Shown here: positions 50,201-54,188 of the stretch, in pieces
Layout: each line of letters opens with the position of its first letter
Numbering within the stretch: the first letter of the stretch is position 1
Source: a virus
IMG/VR virus record: IMGVR_UViG_3300044612_002233
Span: 56,028 to 120,027 of that record
Length of the DNA: 64,000 bases
Direction: 5' to 3' (one strand)
Made by a program: the position numbers and the translations under genes
The notes under the pieces: generated by a model
What the model was told of the DNA's origin: nothing
Database searches by the model: none
Seen by the model: only the letters and a program-made list of their open reading frames with translations

Positions 50201-52883
50201 TTCTAGCATTGCCTGCCAATTCTCCAAGTTTTGTTGTATAGTCACTAACATCAGTTATTCCAAGCTTTTCCATTGCTGGCCTAACTATCGCCGCATTAGC
50301 TTCATCTCTTAGTACATCCGTATCAACTACTCCAATTTTTCTTTCTACTTTTCCTCCAACCATGAACTTAGCCAATCCTTTAGTCTCTGTCATTTTTTTA
50401 GTAAAATCACTGTCTTTGATTGTTTTTAGAAGACGGGCTCTGTTTTGTCTTATATTACCTAAACTATCAAATCTGTCCTGAGACTCTTCTGGCATATAGT
50501 TAAACATATAATCATCTTTAATAACCCTATCCCATGATGACTTATTGGTATTGCCAAATCCTGAATTTTTCTTCATTATCTCTAGTCTATTTGCTAGCTT
50601 ATCTGCTTGAATAATATCTTGACCTTTTTTAGTTCCACTATATTTTGCAACATTCTCTCCTACTAATTTTTTATTAAGAGCACCAATTTCCGCCATTGGT
50701 CTGCCATAGTAATCTACTTTATTAGCGTCGATAAAAATTTTAGCTAATTTTTCTTTACCAAGTCCACTTATAAAATCTATAGTTATATCTTTGGCTCTTT
50801 TGCCTTTCTCTCTATTACTAGCATATGCCGGACCTTTTCCTCCTTGACTAGCATACTCTTCTCTTTCTTTTTTTGATGCTTTAATTTCAAAAGCATCTAT
50901 TCCTTCAAGTCTAGATGTGACTTTAAATTTACCTTTTTCACTAGGATAAATTAAATCGCCAGTTAGTTTTTTAAAACGTTTATTAACTAGTGTTTGTGTT
51001 GGATCAACCAATAAATTTATACTATCTGCATCATAAGCTTTGAGCCTACCAGCATACTGCTTGTTAGACTTAGAATATTCTTGAACATCAATATCGTCAT
51101 ATAGTTTACCTCCATTACCGAATCTTTTTCTTCTATTTGATTTTCCTGCTCGTATACTTCCACCACTTCCATACTTATTCATACTATGAAGATTATCAGC
51201 ACCAATAGTTTCAACAGCTTTCTTTCGTATCACAAATTCTCCTGGCTCTAACATTGCCGGAACAGTATCTCCACTACCAGTGCCTGGAACAACACCTCCT
51301 CTTGCGAATTTTCTAATTACTCCACCATTAGCTTTACCGTCTGGTCCTCTTTTAACTCCAGTACTAAAACCACTAGCAAATTGAGTTAAAGCTTTAGCTC
51401 CTTTAAATGCTGTTATAATAGCAAGAGCTGGTAATATTCCTTTAATAGCATCTGTAACTTTAATTAGTCCACTAGCTAAACTTAAAGCTCCTCTTATTAA
51501 TGACTGAAATCCTTTTGATTGTCCTATTTCTCTGAATAAGGCAAAAAACTCTTGTCTTACTTTGCTAATTTGATTTGCTAAAGAAAGTTGTGCAGTTGCG
51601 GCGTCTTTTGCTAGTGATCCTTGTCCAGCTTGGGCGGTCTTTAATGCTTCTTGGGCAACTGTGAACTGCTGAATAAGTGGGATAACTTTACCAATTTGTC
51701 GGAATCCACCAAGTTCTTCAACTATCTTGGAAAACTGTAAACTTCTTGGGTCAATTCCGCTCAATCCTTTACTTAATAATTCAACAGCTTTATAGGCTCC
51801 TACGAATTTGCCCTCAGTATCGGTTAGATTAACTCCAAACTCTTTCAGAGCATCTATTGTGCCTCCTCTCTGAATACGAGTAAAAATTGTTCTTAAGCCA
51901 GTAGAAATAGTTTCAGCACTTTCACGAGTAGTAGCACGAACACTGGTAAAAACTGCAATAAATTCATTTAAAGCATCCTTACCTTCGCTAACTCCCTTAC
52001 TTGCTGTTGCGAATACGCTACCCGTTCTTTGAACAGCAGTAATAATGTCAGAAGACTCAACAGCGAATCTGGCAGCAACAGTATTTACAGCACCTAATGC
52101 TCCTTCTAAATCATCTGCACTAATACCAAACTGTCGCATCAATGCGATACTTCCTTCTACTGTCTCATTCATGTCATCAAAAGACGGAGCCAAACTACTT
52201 AATGCTAAAGCTCTTAACGCTTTTTCTGTTTCTCTTGCGCTTAAACCGGCCTGTGCTAATGTAGAAGCAACAGAGGTCAAATCTTTAGAGCTAACGCCAA
52301 ATGTTGTTGACAGATTTGTAATTTGATCTTGTAGTTTAGCAAGACCTGATGATGATTCTCCAGTAACTTGTTGTAATTTAACTAATTCTTTATCATAATC
52401 AATAAACGCTTGAACACCCTGACTAATACTATTAGTAAGTCCATATATAACACTAGTAACAGTACTAAATGCTACGAATCTTCTGATAGCAAGACCAGCC
52501 TGTTTACCGAACTCTTGCATCTCTGCTGATGCTGATCCAAGATCTTTTGCTGATGAGGATGATGCTTTATTAAGTTTATTAACAGCATTAGCTGCTGCAT
52601 TTATTTGTTGTGGAATATTATTTACTTTAACACTATTTATACTATTGCCAAAAGCTTTGATAGCTGCTGCAGCAGAAGTGGCGGCTGTCGTTGTTGAACC
52701 AAATGTAGCATTTAATGTCTTAAGAGACGAGGACAAAGCCGCAACATTTTTAGTTACAGCAGGATCAAGCTTAAAAGTAACATTCGCATTAATATTACCA
52801 AGATCTTTTTTAATTTGTGCAGCAATTTGCTTTACATTTGTTGGTCCTTGTAAATTAAGTTGTGCAGTTAGGTTGAATGCCAT
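35235..52883 (-). CDS. Giant tail tape measure protein (5,882 aa) with embedded enzyme-like domains
   Basis: The N-terminal 500 residues match the TP901-type tape measure core: a helical coil, then QGVQAFIDYDKELVKLQQ, then a helical segment ending with a hydrophobic stretch near 475-510. Embedded domains follow: thermonuclease-like (595-745), P-loop (900-1040), nucleotidyltransferase (1055-1250), possible PD-(D/E)XK (1565-1650), ADP-ribosyltransferase-like (1800-2035 and 2038-2250), and J-domain (5050-5115). Four DTVPAxLxPGEFV repeats begin at D539, D2262, D3562 and D5672, close to (F/L)AxGG elements. Hydrophobic segments near 2680 and 4540 and an Ala/Lys/Asp-rich helix (4935-5022) are also present. 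TAGGA precedes the ATG, and a terminator lies just upstream. The protein sets tail length and is released at ejection; cargo delivery is inferred. Confidence 0.95.
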   Translation of the reverse strand: MAFNLTAQLNLQGPTNVKQIAAQIKKDLGNINANVTFKLDPAVTKNVAALSSSLKTLNATFGSTTTAATSAAAAIKAFGNSINSVKVNNIPQQINAAANAVNKLNKASSSSAKDLGSASAEMQEFGKQAGLAIRRFVAFSTVTSVIYGLTNSISQGVQAFIDYDKELVKLQQVTGESSSGLAKLQDQITNLSTTFGVSSKDLTSVASTLAQAGLSARETEKALRALALSSLAPSFDDMNETVEGSIALMRQFGISADDLEGALGAVNTVAARFAVESSDIITAVQRTGSVFATASKGVSEGKDALNEFIAVFTSVRATTRESAETISTGLRTIFTRIQRGGTIDALKEFGVNLTDTEGKFVGAYKAVELLSKGLSGIDPRSLQFSKIVEELGGFRQIGKVIPLIQQFTVAQEALKTAQAGQGSLAKDAATAQLSLANQISKVRQEFFALFREIGQSKGFQSLIRGALSLASGLIKVTDAIKGILPALAIITAFKGAKALTQFASGFSTGVKRGPDGKANGGVIRKFARGGVVPGTGSGDTVPAMLEPGEFVIRKKAVETIGADNLHSMNKYGSGGSIRAGKSNRRKRFGNGGKLYDDIDVQEYSKSNKQYAGRLKAYDADSINLLVDPTQTLVNKRFKKLTGDLIYPSEKGKFKVTSRLEGIDAFEIKASKKEREEYASQGGKGPAYASNREKGKRAKDITIDFISGLGKEKLAKIFIDANKVDYYGRPMAEIGALNKKLVGENVAKYSGTKKGQDIIQADKLANRLEIMKKNSGFGNTNKSSWDRVIKDDYMFNYMPEESQDRFDSLGNIRQNRARLLKTIKDSDFTKKMTETKGLAKFMVGGKVERKIGVVDTDVLRDEANAAIVRPAMEKLGITDVSDYTTKLGELAGNARKSGSLSRFRAIAGAAGSGKSSLATGKGANDDATLRKTIRSQILTPEDINKVNEVIVLTSTASQTKLDAYLKDVDRAYVLSSNSREEQDRVRSNRESRDITGEGLYGRKPGTTRAADIDFGLEETILRDELGKRATVLGRKKDSFGLRRKRESELPEIVQAGGFYMGGFAPPTRGHRGALDTLLENMLAKNPNSSLEDILVSVAPDLPMIVGKEGIDHAARYGIFPSDIRTLFSQMNFGNAMISTQSQTAGGLPKFMEVTDAGDRRKFARLKGAMAITSGKDDKTLGKYQRAGIDVTDIPRIEDISATAVRDALFNGDDKTLTSLMNPDIASILMGNRAQLRNRSTMVPMLIEEIQKFVDQDKVRSNAEVAEILSNAPGGPYGNVSADLKKNYPEIAEQVKQIRDKRDRVSKGAFGYRAFNIISALSAKYPETYGLDPSRKSPVSAQPSDITREAISAQISEQMAGEFGGVPTEMPSGLEEAILKNVEKATQVKKSSGILPAQGSEILKRFGTERLPNDPSFGPFSGKTVRDTADGGKLKYWNSAFRPETKADKLAYYIATRDYLIDKFNESQGTQKATALAETTNAVLSSKQLGLVGLNPLGYTGLLGPETWNLGVDPSGQERSIDASIVQRGLPTQYQNVIDYLSGQTEEIVGGAAKLLGISAKKLTKKQRETLGQGNIEGALLEQIFGSADATILDDALRTRPIDFPMGIGSKAAKIFGIDPDIPTEVKRTIDSNSRGKAVEEFQKYFRQQYSIPEPKELEQPQKLARGGKASRRFTFSKEPIGPSPFDIPKSKVDYFSLEQGSGFSALEFNSLARDAKTFGLNLEEFKEMLEKRRARKAALSGVKTDFSSLLAPETLSDPTPRQQILAEMLKGEPDPGLRPMKRYVDGGEVYSPQQLVSLAKYRTGPFPGGGTDSEFINRYLEDNDSFMEYLKTFHADPPKAYDATKNAAKDLLEMFNSKESMSGSKRSGKLYSTVAGGKLKTILTQIGNPLSSNKDIPDAIGKSFNLNGSLLSTSESPDTAAVFQPENGSSAMLSIFRNKNIPSIDVDKTIFDTSTEDDVIKALSKYIDPVSGKSGADYLSRSRSATRIEKEFILPPTSKFRIDDIDRIISKDQEDKLLGGDIRHIEGMKVQQFADGGKTKLYHGSNTGVDDSVLKSFKEKGALSNIATGYGQGAGFYLYTEKNKAEQQAKMRVGGGSGFTVTSGDTSGKPMVLSFDEILDPKTYDLDYELQKNLVTQWLYDNFDKIKDKAAPDKEKGLAGIRDVIAKDASKGVMSAGIKVQSAEGSRKALYAGGDSNIREGEILGQIMNRLQSGDPELINSFESELFKRPLGLALKYTGSNPLKPTNIETFANGGQAGISSQDTVPALLTPGEFVINKKAAQNIGYGKLEKLNKADKIQGYNKGGVVGGGVIQRFATGGSVFSIEAIMQGLKGLAEPAVQKLKTRPETIDSKSLEASSELFNNVKLLAQGFEEAGYSMISFKKILEQVGAGADISYKDIERAMTKDVERLKITGASIDTIIAAEKALKAVRDQAKTAVVKRQFLEAGLKESKTGKVLGSGGAQQAILTEAEKKEKLITAQRKSQIEKDLIKKDPSLLGDKDKLERRTNRRLEKEQRQIKEQAFASATEKVTGIKRSELSGMGIGGADIQSYVSQSMTDRKTLAQMDKQLIAMRLEEYKNAGTVRGVSVKSASEALALAKEEVSKRREMINEMAKEQGEKGVGAAGLTDIRNSPIIKAIQGRYFSGTASQGVGTALGDVGMAAGLVGGQGKNIANLMYDTSTDAGKVGAAKTGAAIEKTGSTLATGLTTASQLMAINPYLGAAVAIGTALYAGADAAFDFTGAQKTAALEMEKNLRFEEVAASEKDLAKAFKDFEKDLGNIDLQKALDKALVRSSESSLKAVAAETKVAENEKGLTRTWTQFLSGAEKPKMDVQDVNELASKQAERNADSGDKAFALISQKINTGASVESIQADKELIGARRALVLADEDALKTVRARIISEGGYDKVSQQRQDAILDEVANEKILTNVQVQSAIKTKQMSDALEAADKAGRKLAASFEKLSSIVSESVNRIKFESDVRKSSAEKSRSALRGQSEDSGPKLRELNVLENPNAYSEQDFNDALKSATAGVDEKTRNQLIGGAQLQQQLPNAITKSIADKLSTKGSLGVDEAKAEAIKITNEKIDKTNLSDEQKTSLKKQAETRINNLAEEAKKKNDTPQAELDAFREGLGESDNILGAFGVKTLEAVKALSSFKQGALADFSEGLKDASKAAKDAQNYFKKARDIRVQGDMNLREVMTGVGETYDEKQARVMGDVSKLAGGETTVRGIQNRMVGLQAQRTAVEEKRQGISDPNELKKSAEQLRSLDDQLRDTREALDTLATSTELVEKAFDNLKNVRELQKNRESFVNQLLTNTPEEADKLNKTFIRLQRNLSGGLNNASNQRDARKAFNQTLRETGSVREATKAGNTVLANQRKETLALSQDPGVRAAQELNIRNQYAQGKGKPGVSADQAVADYFKQQQIQLTKSMAIESGMMNNPLVRQSIAAMEDPNADPAMKEASSKYLQSVGLQADATKAQGELALLESQQALVSANANLKVSIDDLRTTIEASMLNNDMNEGRVNAAGQKVVNPGVAVAAPVAPPKARGGLIYASEGQLVNFQPQGTDTVPAMLTPGEFVINARSTAEHLPLLKAINSGNYSKGGVVYLADGGKVAKPRTRADVQGKLDAEREEATQINRNIESRTRSYNSSDSKERASDEATGRELVDAEINAGTRNFVASTLDSVSGNWSTDEDKNAYVADYAESRARRRLENNTDMVTGRVGGAWDQLDDKQKQELIDKEKEGVNSVITDYSYNPGNYKDTWKETQIAMNARIDHSGTMRDRRERYSTPEEKQRLGQIDMNRNQGYAVQANMGDSSATTDRSIINDLDLVENKPNSTNMGRMASNAVNDAYRAAGIPEEAIGYGPGSGMEFHKDGVNWTERMAAEQAKPDFEARAQANMVRIEERERKLAADRLKAENVSANTNSQPMPVENPAKTARETAEVKAKEAQVAKSDIKPDMSYTTSVVQPSLPVPLVKAEVVPWGRGTTTKIRPTQEAINEKKKIKSEELRRRSLWLKGSKGRSSEEETEYATLKSNQIKREVGPYTVEKDRNISSLVNSAYRKGAQSNEITPEERSALKELGSDRRNRGSLRALSFIGALPPITSNGGKPGSVDPAMASRINEGYSRPSNEQQAAEQNAVIESGFTQQYTTNKPLQKPDPNDPKYKTRDPLLGLTRRIADNRAYEAQQTQQATQTNTSVNLRTPEIKNEDGRLGVNNGPMVPSPRVSLPGDYVAGRNYTYGSDPNTPRFESQKTVRDRESSRRDWFDFPLGSPSNVLATETMIKYPNQLFKPNSQINSYQSVGATDPYEYSNDPNIRAKAETQNVYRITASPGLSSSIQTATTSSDTKKKREADSAITSTKIGIEKRAQIAAQEQAFDVEFNQKLEASRSGKDPNTYAMEDDPEEREKYKKGRRQQVINERNQAKLDEQTGKIDNKFNQLLSEGKVKEDQREQYRTEQRKYMPKPYMEKLENYVVPTTEQLLQDQANSEAIAQFEGAQQVSAAEKVRAQQQKAEEDRQASLYINSSNPAIAAAGYVGGVTQGIGDALYGAANITAGAVATVASPIVGGIGYAMSGDDTAFKIGDENNLRNRTAENMYDEARANGRPMPSPQEIAAAQDAAVIRARAATANSERLNNQPGAYSAATRAAAEVGVNAMGAGAMGFVEAGQAVAGMGPIQTGEQTALQRNDARNVQLAGGMDSYLGFGTAFAQTTGYAASQGAGALINAEGAVFNAAGRIGGAAGRVVSSGAGIARRAAGNTVGRLPGAGRFARSVGATVDNVVGGAAQAAGDVREMGSYISGAFPRATSTAAAPFRSAGRAVRAGVDNFVEGVQDVATQMGDVLGVKGIVPDWAKPRVNPTTKYAPTNTAASAASVKNAKQGTIYVKPRPGQTQQALGYDPTVNAAPQRPSTVYVQPRKGQVPDATPGSGSVDDSLRTTTKADADAKAKLDSSKTQAESVNKARADADASAKVKADAAAKAKADAAKMQDDAAAKTRAKDAAKVQQEAADRAKVDAAAAKADAKSSTTPSKAGKASSAIDSAKEMSKEEFLSKLSSSESSVYDILGVQPGTPLTSQGVRDLVRKYNKFTHPDLGGSAELQARLNKIVELASDPDSLSQYDTILKNGIRLKDGTIVRPSPDRLLSVWKTKKVKGQVVPFAQSSFADLAPAGTKAKSTASTATATQSTKKAPSKAELREQSRASVRSSRQAERQSLAKMQKAELESMTSGQKAQMQAAREARMKPFSSNAEESAFAMRGIIKNSNLDTKAQETLDSFFTRYIDKNTTKGPSHLSYSSLYDDVTRYLVDSGLNSDDLMTQLYAKFDKGYNDFDLKLIRDVKEARQFPDGLRTYDPKVSKERPIAGSENAQMVIPGVRRTGKHKQGPGLYNPMKADLLDTPITKRGIAEREARLAASKATFDDFIAGVNQAKTPASLTANKQLAQLDAQIASLRSQEKPDSWFGLKKGVSKKEEIDKLLKTRNTMLYQAQIDEGKRVFEIEKTGLGQSYYDESDPLWKSAVEAGIPNQFRTYGSMRNAPADLIESAEAYGRLSNSYKQSRGVGTGRSTTSVDNKYVNYSGFEGAIIDPKTGKRSLEKFETKAHAQVEDTGKPVYEFDSQGGIHVRGPSLRAKSTEIYNIPADEVTPEIIEKLHKLGIQKFNKGGIVYANNGALIPYLSQGTDTVPAMLTPGEFVVNRESSQQHMPLLNAINSGHFNRGGIVNYLANGGIVAPKYYAAAGLVSGGSGGSSGSSGVSNDISSSISAAVGQAMNQLSTALQSGMETYSQMMQSSTETLNNFGQTFASASQTIASSANTWSETASQIPTSLTAEVTGRQVVDFTGLGKEGDRIVSSAAQAGQLAGSQTSQNTMAKYDRSQFEGNLNTAANNRPMRT
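37539..37736 (-). other. J-domain inside the tape measure
   Basis: Residues 5050-5115 read as a DnaJ J-domain: VYDILGV, a basic helix (VRDLVRKYNK), H5084-P5085-D5086 (THPDLGG), and a third helix ending near SQYD. The HPD tripeptide that stimulates DnaK is intact. An Ala/Lys/Asp-rich helical segment (4935-5022) precedes it. Confidence 0.75.
46134..46772 (-). other. Second ADP-ribosyltransferase/PARP-like region inside the tape measure
   Basis: Directly after the FADGG element comes KLYHGSNTG (H2042). About 28 residues later a GQGAGFYLYTEKNKAEQQAK segment follows. This resembles the H-Y type ADP-ribosyltransferase opening (YHG, then GxGxY with a following helix). The third catalytic residue could not be placed. 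A DTVPA repeat follows the region. Confidence 0.4.
46779..47486 (-). other. ADP-ribosyltransferase-like domain (R-S-E type) inside the tape measure
   Basis: Residues 1911-1913 form the STS motif in LLSTSESPD, and E1988-K-E1990 forms the ExE motif in RIEKEFILPPTSKF. Both have the context typical of VIP2/C3-like ADP-ribosyltransferases, where the second Glu is catalytic. The leading Arg motif is not obvious. The domain is bounded by MKRYVDGG before and MKVQQFADGG after, so it looks like a discrete cassette. Confidence 0.6.
47934..48191 (-). other. Possible PD-(D/E)XK nuclease-like domain inside the tape measure
   Basis: Around residues 1565-1650, GNIEGALLEQIFG (early Glu), RPIDFP (D1601) and PTEVKRT (E1623, K1625) have the order and spacing of a PD-(D/E)XK active site (D-x21-ExK). 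Overall similarity is too low to be sure by eye. Confidence 0.4.
49134..49721 (-). other. NMNAT/cytidylyltransferase-like domain inside the tape measure
   Basis: Residues 1060-1069 read GGFAPPTRGH, the (H/T)xGH nucleotide-binding motif of nucleotidylyltransferases such as NadD, NadR and FAD synthetase. About 130 residues later ISATAVRDAL (1198-1207) matches the second signature ISxTxxR. The spacing fits a complete Rossmann-type domain. Together with the preceding P-loop it resembles NadR-type bifunctional enzymes in reversed order. The substrate is unknown. Confidence 0.7.
49764..50186 (-). other. P-loop NTPase/kinase-like domain inside the tape measure
   Basis: A clear Walker A motif GAAGSGKSS spans residues 907-915 (K913). 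It is followed by a roughly 110-residue alpha/beta region (EVIVLTSTASQTKLDAYL) and an Arg-rich lid-like stretch (SREEQDRVRSNRE), as in small nucleoside or zeta-toxin-type kinases. It ends directly before the nucleotidyltransferase domain. The substrate is not predictable from the sequence. Confidence 0.6.
50649..51101 (-). other. Thermonuclease (SNase)-like domain inside the tape measure
   Basis: Residues 595-745 of the tape measure follow the staphylococcal nuclease pattern: YDADSINLLVD (D618, D620), SRLEGIDAFE (R658, D663, E666) and VDYYGRPMAEI (D724, R728). These align with the known metal ligands D21 and D40 and the catalytic R35, E43 and R87, so the site appears intact. A central insertion or strand is longer than in the type protein. 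The fold assignment was made by motif only. Confidence 0.75.
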
Positions 52884-52913
52884 AATTTGATTGTCCTAAT
52901 TAATTATTTAGCT

Positions 52914-52958
52914 AAAAAAATATTCCCAGCCACAAGAAAAATCTCATGGTTGGGAATA
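52914..52958 (-). terminator. Rho-independent terminator upstream of the tape measure gene
   Basis: In the 102-base gap between the last chaperone gene and the tape measure, the minus-strand transcript forms a 12-base-pair stem (UAUUCCCA.CCA paired with UGG.UGGGAAUA, one A-C mismatch) with a 14-base loop, followed at once by seven U residues. It would end most transcripts coming from the tube and chaperone genes and so lower tape measure expression, unless a promoter lies in the last 30 bases. Confidence 0.75.
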
Positions 52959-52985
52959 CTAAAAAGAAGAATTATATTATAAAAA

Positions 52986-53885
52986 CTAAGCTGGAGCAAC
53001 CTCTTTTGATTCAGAAACAACGGGCTGAGCTGGTTGAGTCTCTGGCTCGACTGTTTCTGTTTTTGCTGTTGGTTCATCTTTTTTGTCTTCTTCTAAGATT
53101 ACTGGGTTTCCGTTTTCATCTAGGAAAGGCTTTGCATCAACGAGATAATCTCCATCGGAAGTTACTCTGTTGCCATACTTATCAACAAAGTTACCTTCTT
53201 CGTCTATGAATCTTCCACTCTCATCAATCAGCCTACCTTCCGCATCAATTAGTCTGCCCTTCTTGTCTACTAATCGTAACTTATCATCAACAAACTTAAA
53301 CTTCTTTAAGAATTTGTTTTCTGGTAAATTACTTTCGTAGTCATTATCCAAACCATACAGCATATTGGCCAAGTTTTGTGCTCCTAGTAGTCCAACCTGA
53401 TCAGTTGATCTATTAAGATAGTCTTCCATATTGTTAAAATACGGTTGCTTGCTATCATTATACACCACACAAACACTAACTAAATAGTTAAATCTAGCAT
53501 TATCTGCTTGACCTTCGGCACTATGATTGTCTAGAGATGTACGAACACTGATAAGATCTCGTATTTCATCTCTGACGCCCTTCATTTTAATCGCAAGGTC
53601 TTTGGCTTCATTTAAACTAAATCCACCCTTAGCGAGCCTCTTCTCGCCATCAAGCAATTCTTTTTGCAGAGTGGTGAACTTGGCCTGTTTCTCATCATTC
53701 CATAATCCTTGATCTTCTAATAGATCATCTAATTTTGCCCTTACAACACTTTTGCTTTTAATAGCATCAGTAAAAGCTTGATTATAGACCTTCTGAGCCT
53801 CTCTTTGATCATTTAAAGATGGTGTTTTAACAAGAAATTCTTTTTCTGCACCATCAATCATTGTCTTAAAAGTCTTAGTTTTCAT
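52986..53885 (-). CDS. Probable tail assembly chaperone with DxxGRLID repeats
   Basis: I chose the ATG at 53885 (MKTKTFKTMIDG) because AAGGAG lies seven bases upstream; an in-frame ATG nine codons earlier has no such site. The product is about 299 residues. Its N-terminal half is charged and helical (AQKVYNQAFTDAIKSKSVV), and a stretch at about 205-260 is a tandem run of 7-8 residue units of the form DxxGRLIDxxGRF(I/V)D. The tail is acidic and Pro/Glu/Thr-rich (AKTETVEPETQPAQPVV). It overlaps the preceding small gene by 11 bases and sits just before the tape measure gene, the standard place for tail assembly chaperones. The role is inferred from position and composition. Confidence 0.75.
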   Translation of the reverse strand: MKTKTFKTMIDGAEKEFLVKTPSLNDQREAQKVYNQAFTDAIKSKSVVRAKLDDLLEDQGLWNDEKQAKFTTLQKELLDGEKRLAKGGFSLNEAKDLAIKMKGVRDEIRDLISVRTSLDNHSAEGQADNARFNYLVSVCVVYNDSKQPYFNNMEDYLNRSTDQVGLLGAQNLANMLYGLDNDYESNLPENKFLKKFKFVDDKLRLVDKKGRLIDAEGRLIDESGRFIDEEGNFVDKYGNRVTSDGDYLVDAKPFLDENGNPVILEEDKKDEPTAKTETVEPETQPAQPVVSESKEVAPA

Positions 53886-54177
53886 ATCCGTCTCCTTCTT
53901 TCTTTTTATCAAAATTAAATTGATATTTTTGTTTTACTGTGTTATTATTACCAAAATAATTGCTAAGATCATCAATTGCTGATCGTGCTTGTTTATTTCC
54001 GTTGTTGAGTATACTATTTCTAGCATATTCCCACATATCTTCAAATTCTTCAGCTTCTTTGCTATCATTTTCCCATAAATGTCCAAAAATAGCTTCGAAT
54101 CTTGCTAGTGAGCCAATCATTGTGGTTTGAAATTTTTTATATACATTATCTATTAAGAGTTTTTGTTCGTTTGTCAT
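53875..54177 (-). CDS. Small tail assembly protein, probable chaperone partner
   Basis: This 100-residue, helical, acidic protein (FEAIFGHLWENDSKEAEEFEDMWEYARNSI) is not one that I recognise from a named family. Its stop overlaps the start of the next gene by 11 bases, and the ribosome binding site of that gene (AAGGAG) lies inside its last codons, so the two are translationally coupled. Only a weak ribosome binding site precedes its own ATG. Position between the tube and tape measure genes suggests a tail assembly role. Confidence 0.7.
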   Translation of the reverse strand: MTNEQKLLIDNVYKKFQTTMIGSLARFEAIFGHLWENDSKEAEEFEDMWEYARNSILNNGNKQARSAIDDLSNYFGNNNTVKQKYQFNFDKKKEGDGYEN

Positions 54178-54188
54178 GATGTTGCTTT

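Noticed and set aside
53875-53912. Programmed frameshift between the two chaperone genes
   Set aside because: A -1 shift in the A-rich run leads directly to a stop, and a strong AAGGAG with its own ATG explains the second gene. A +1/-2 event cannot be excluded but is not needed.
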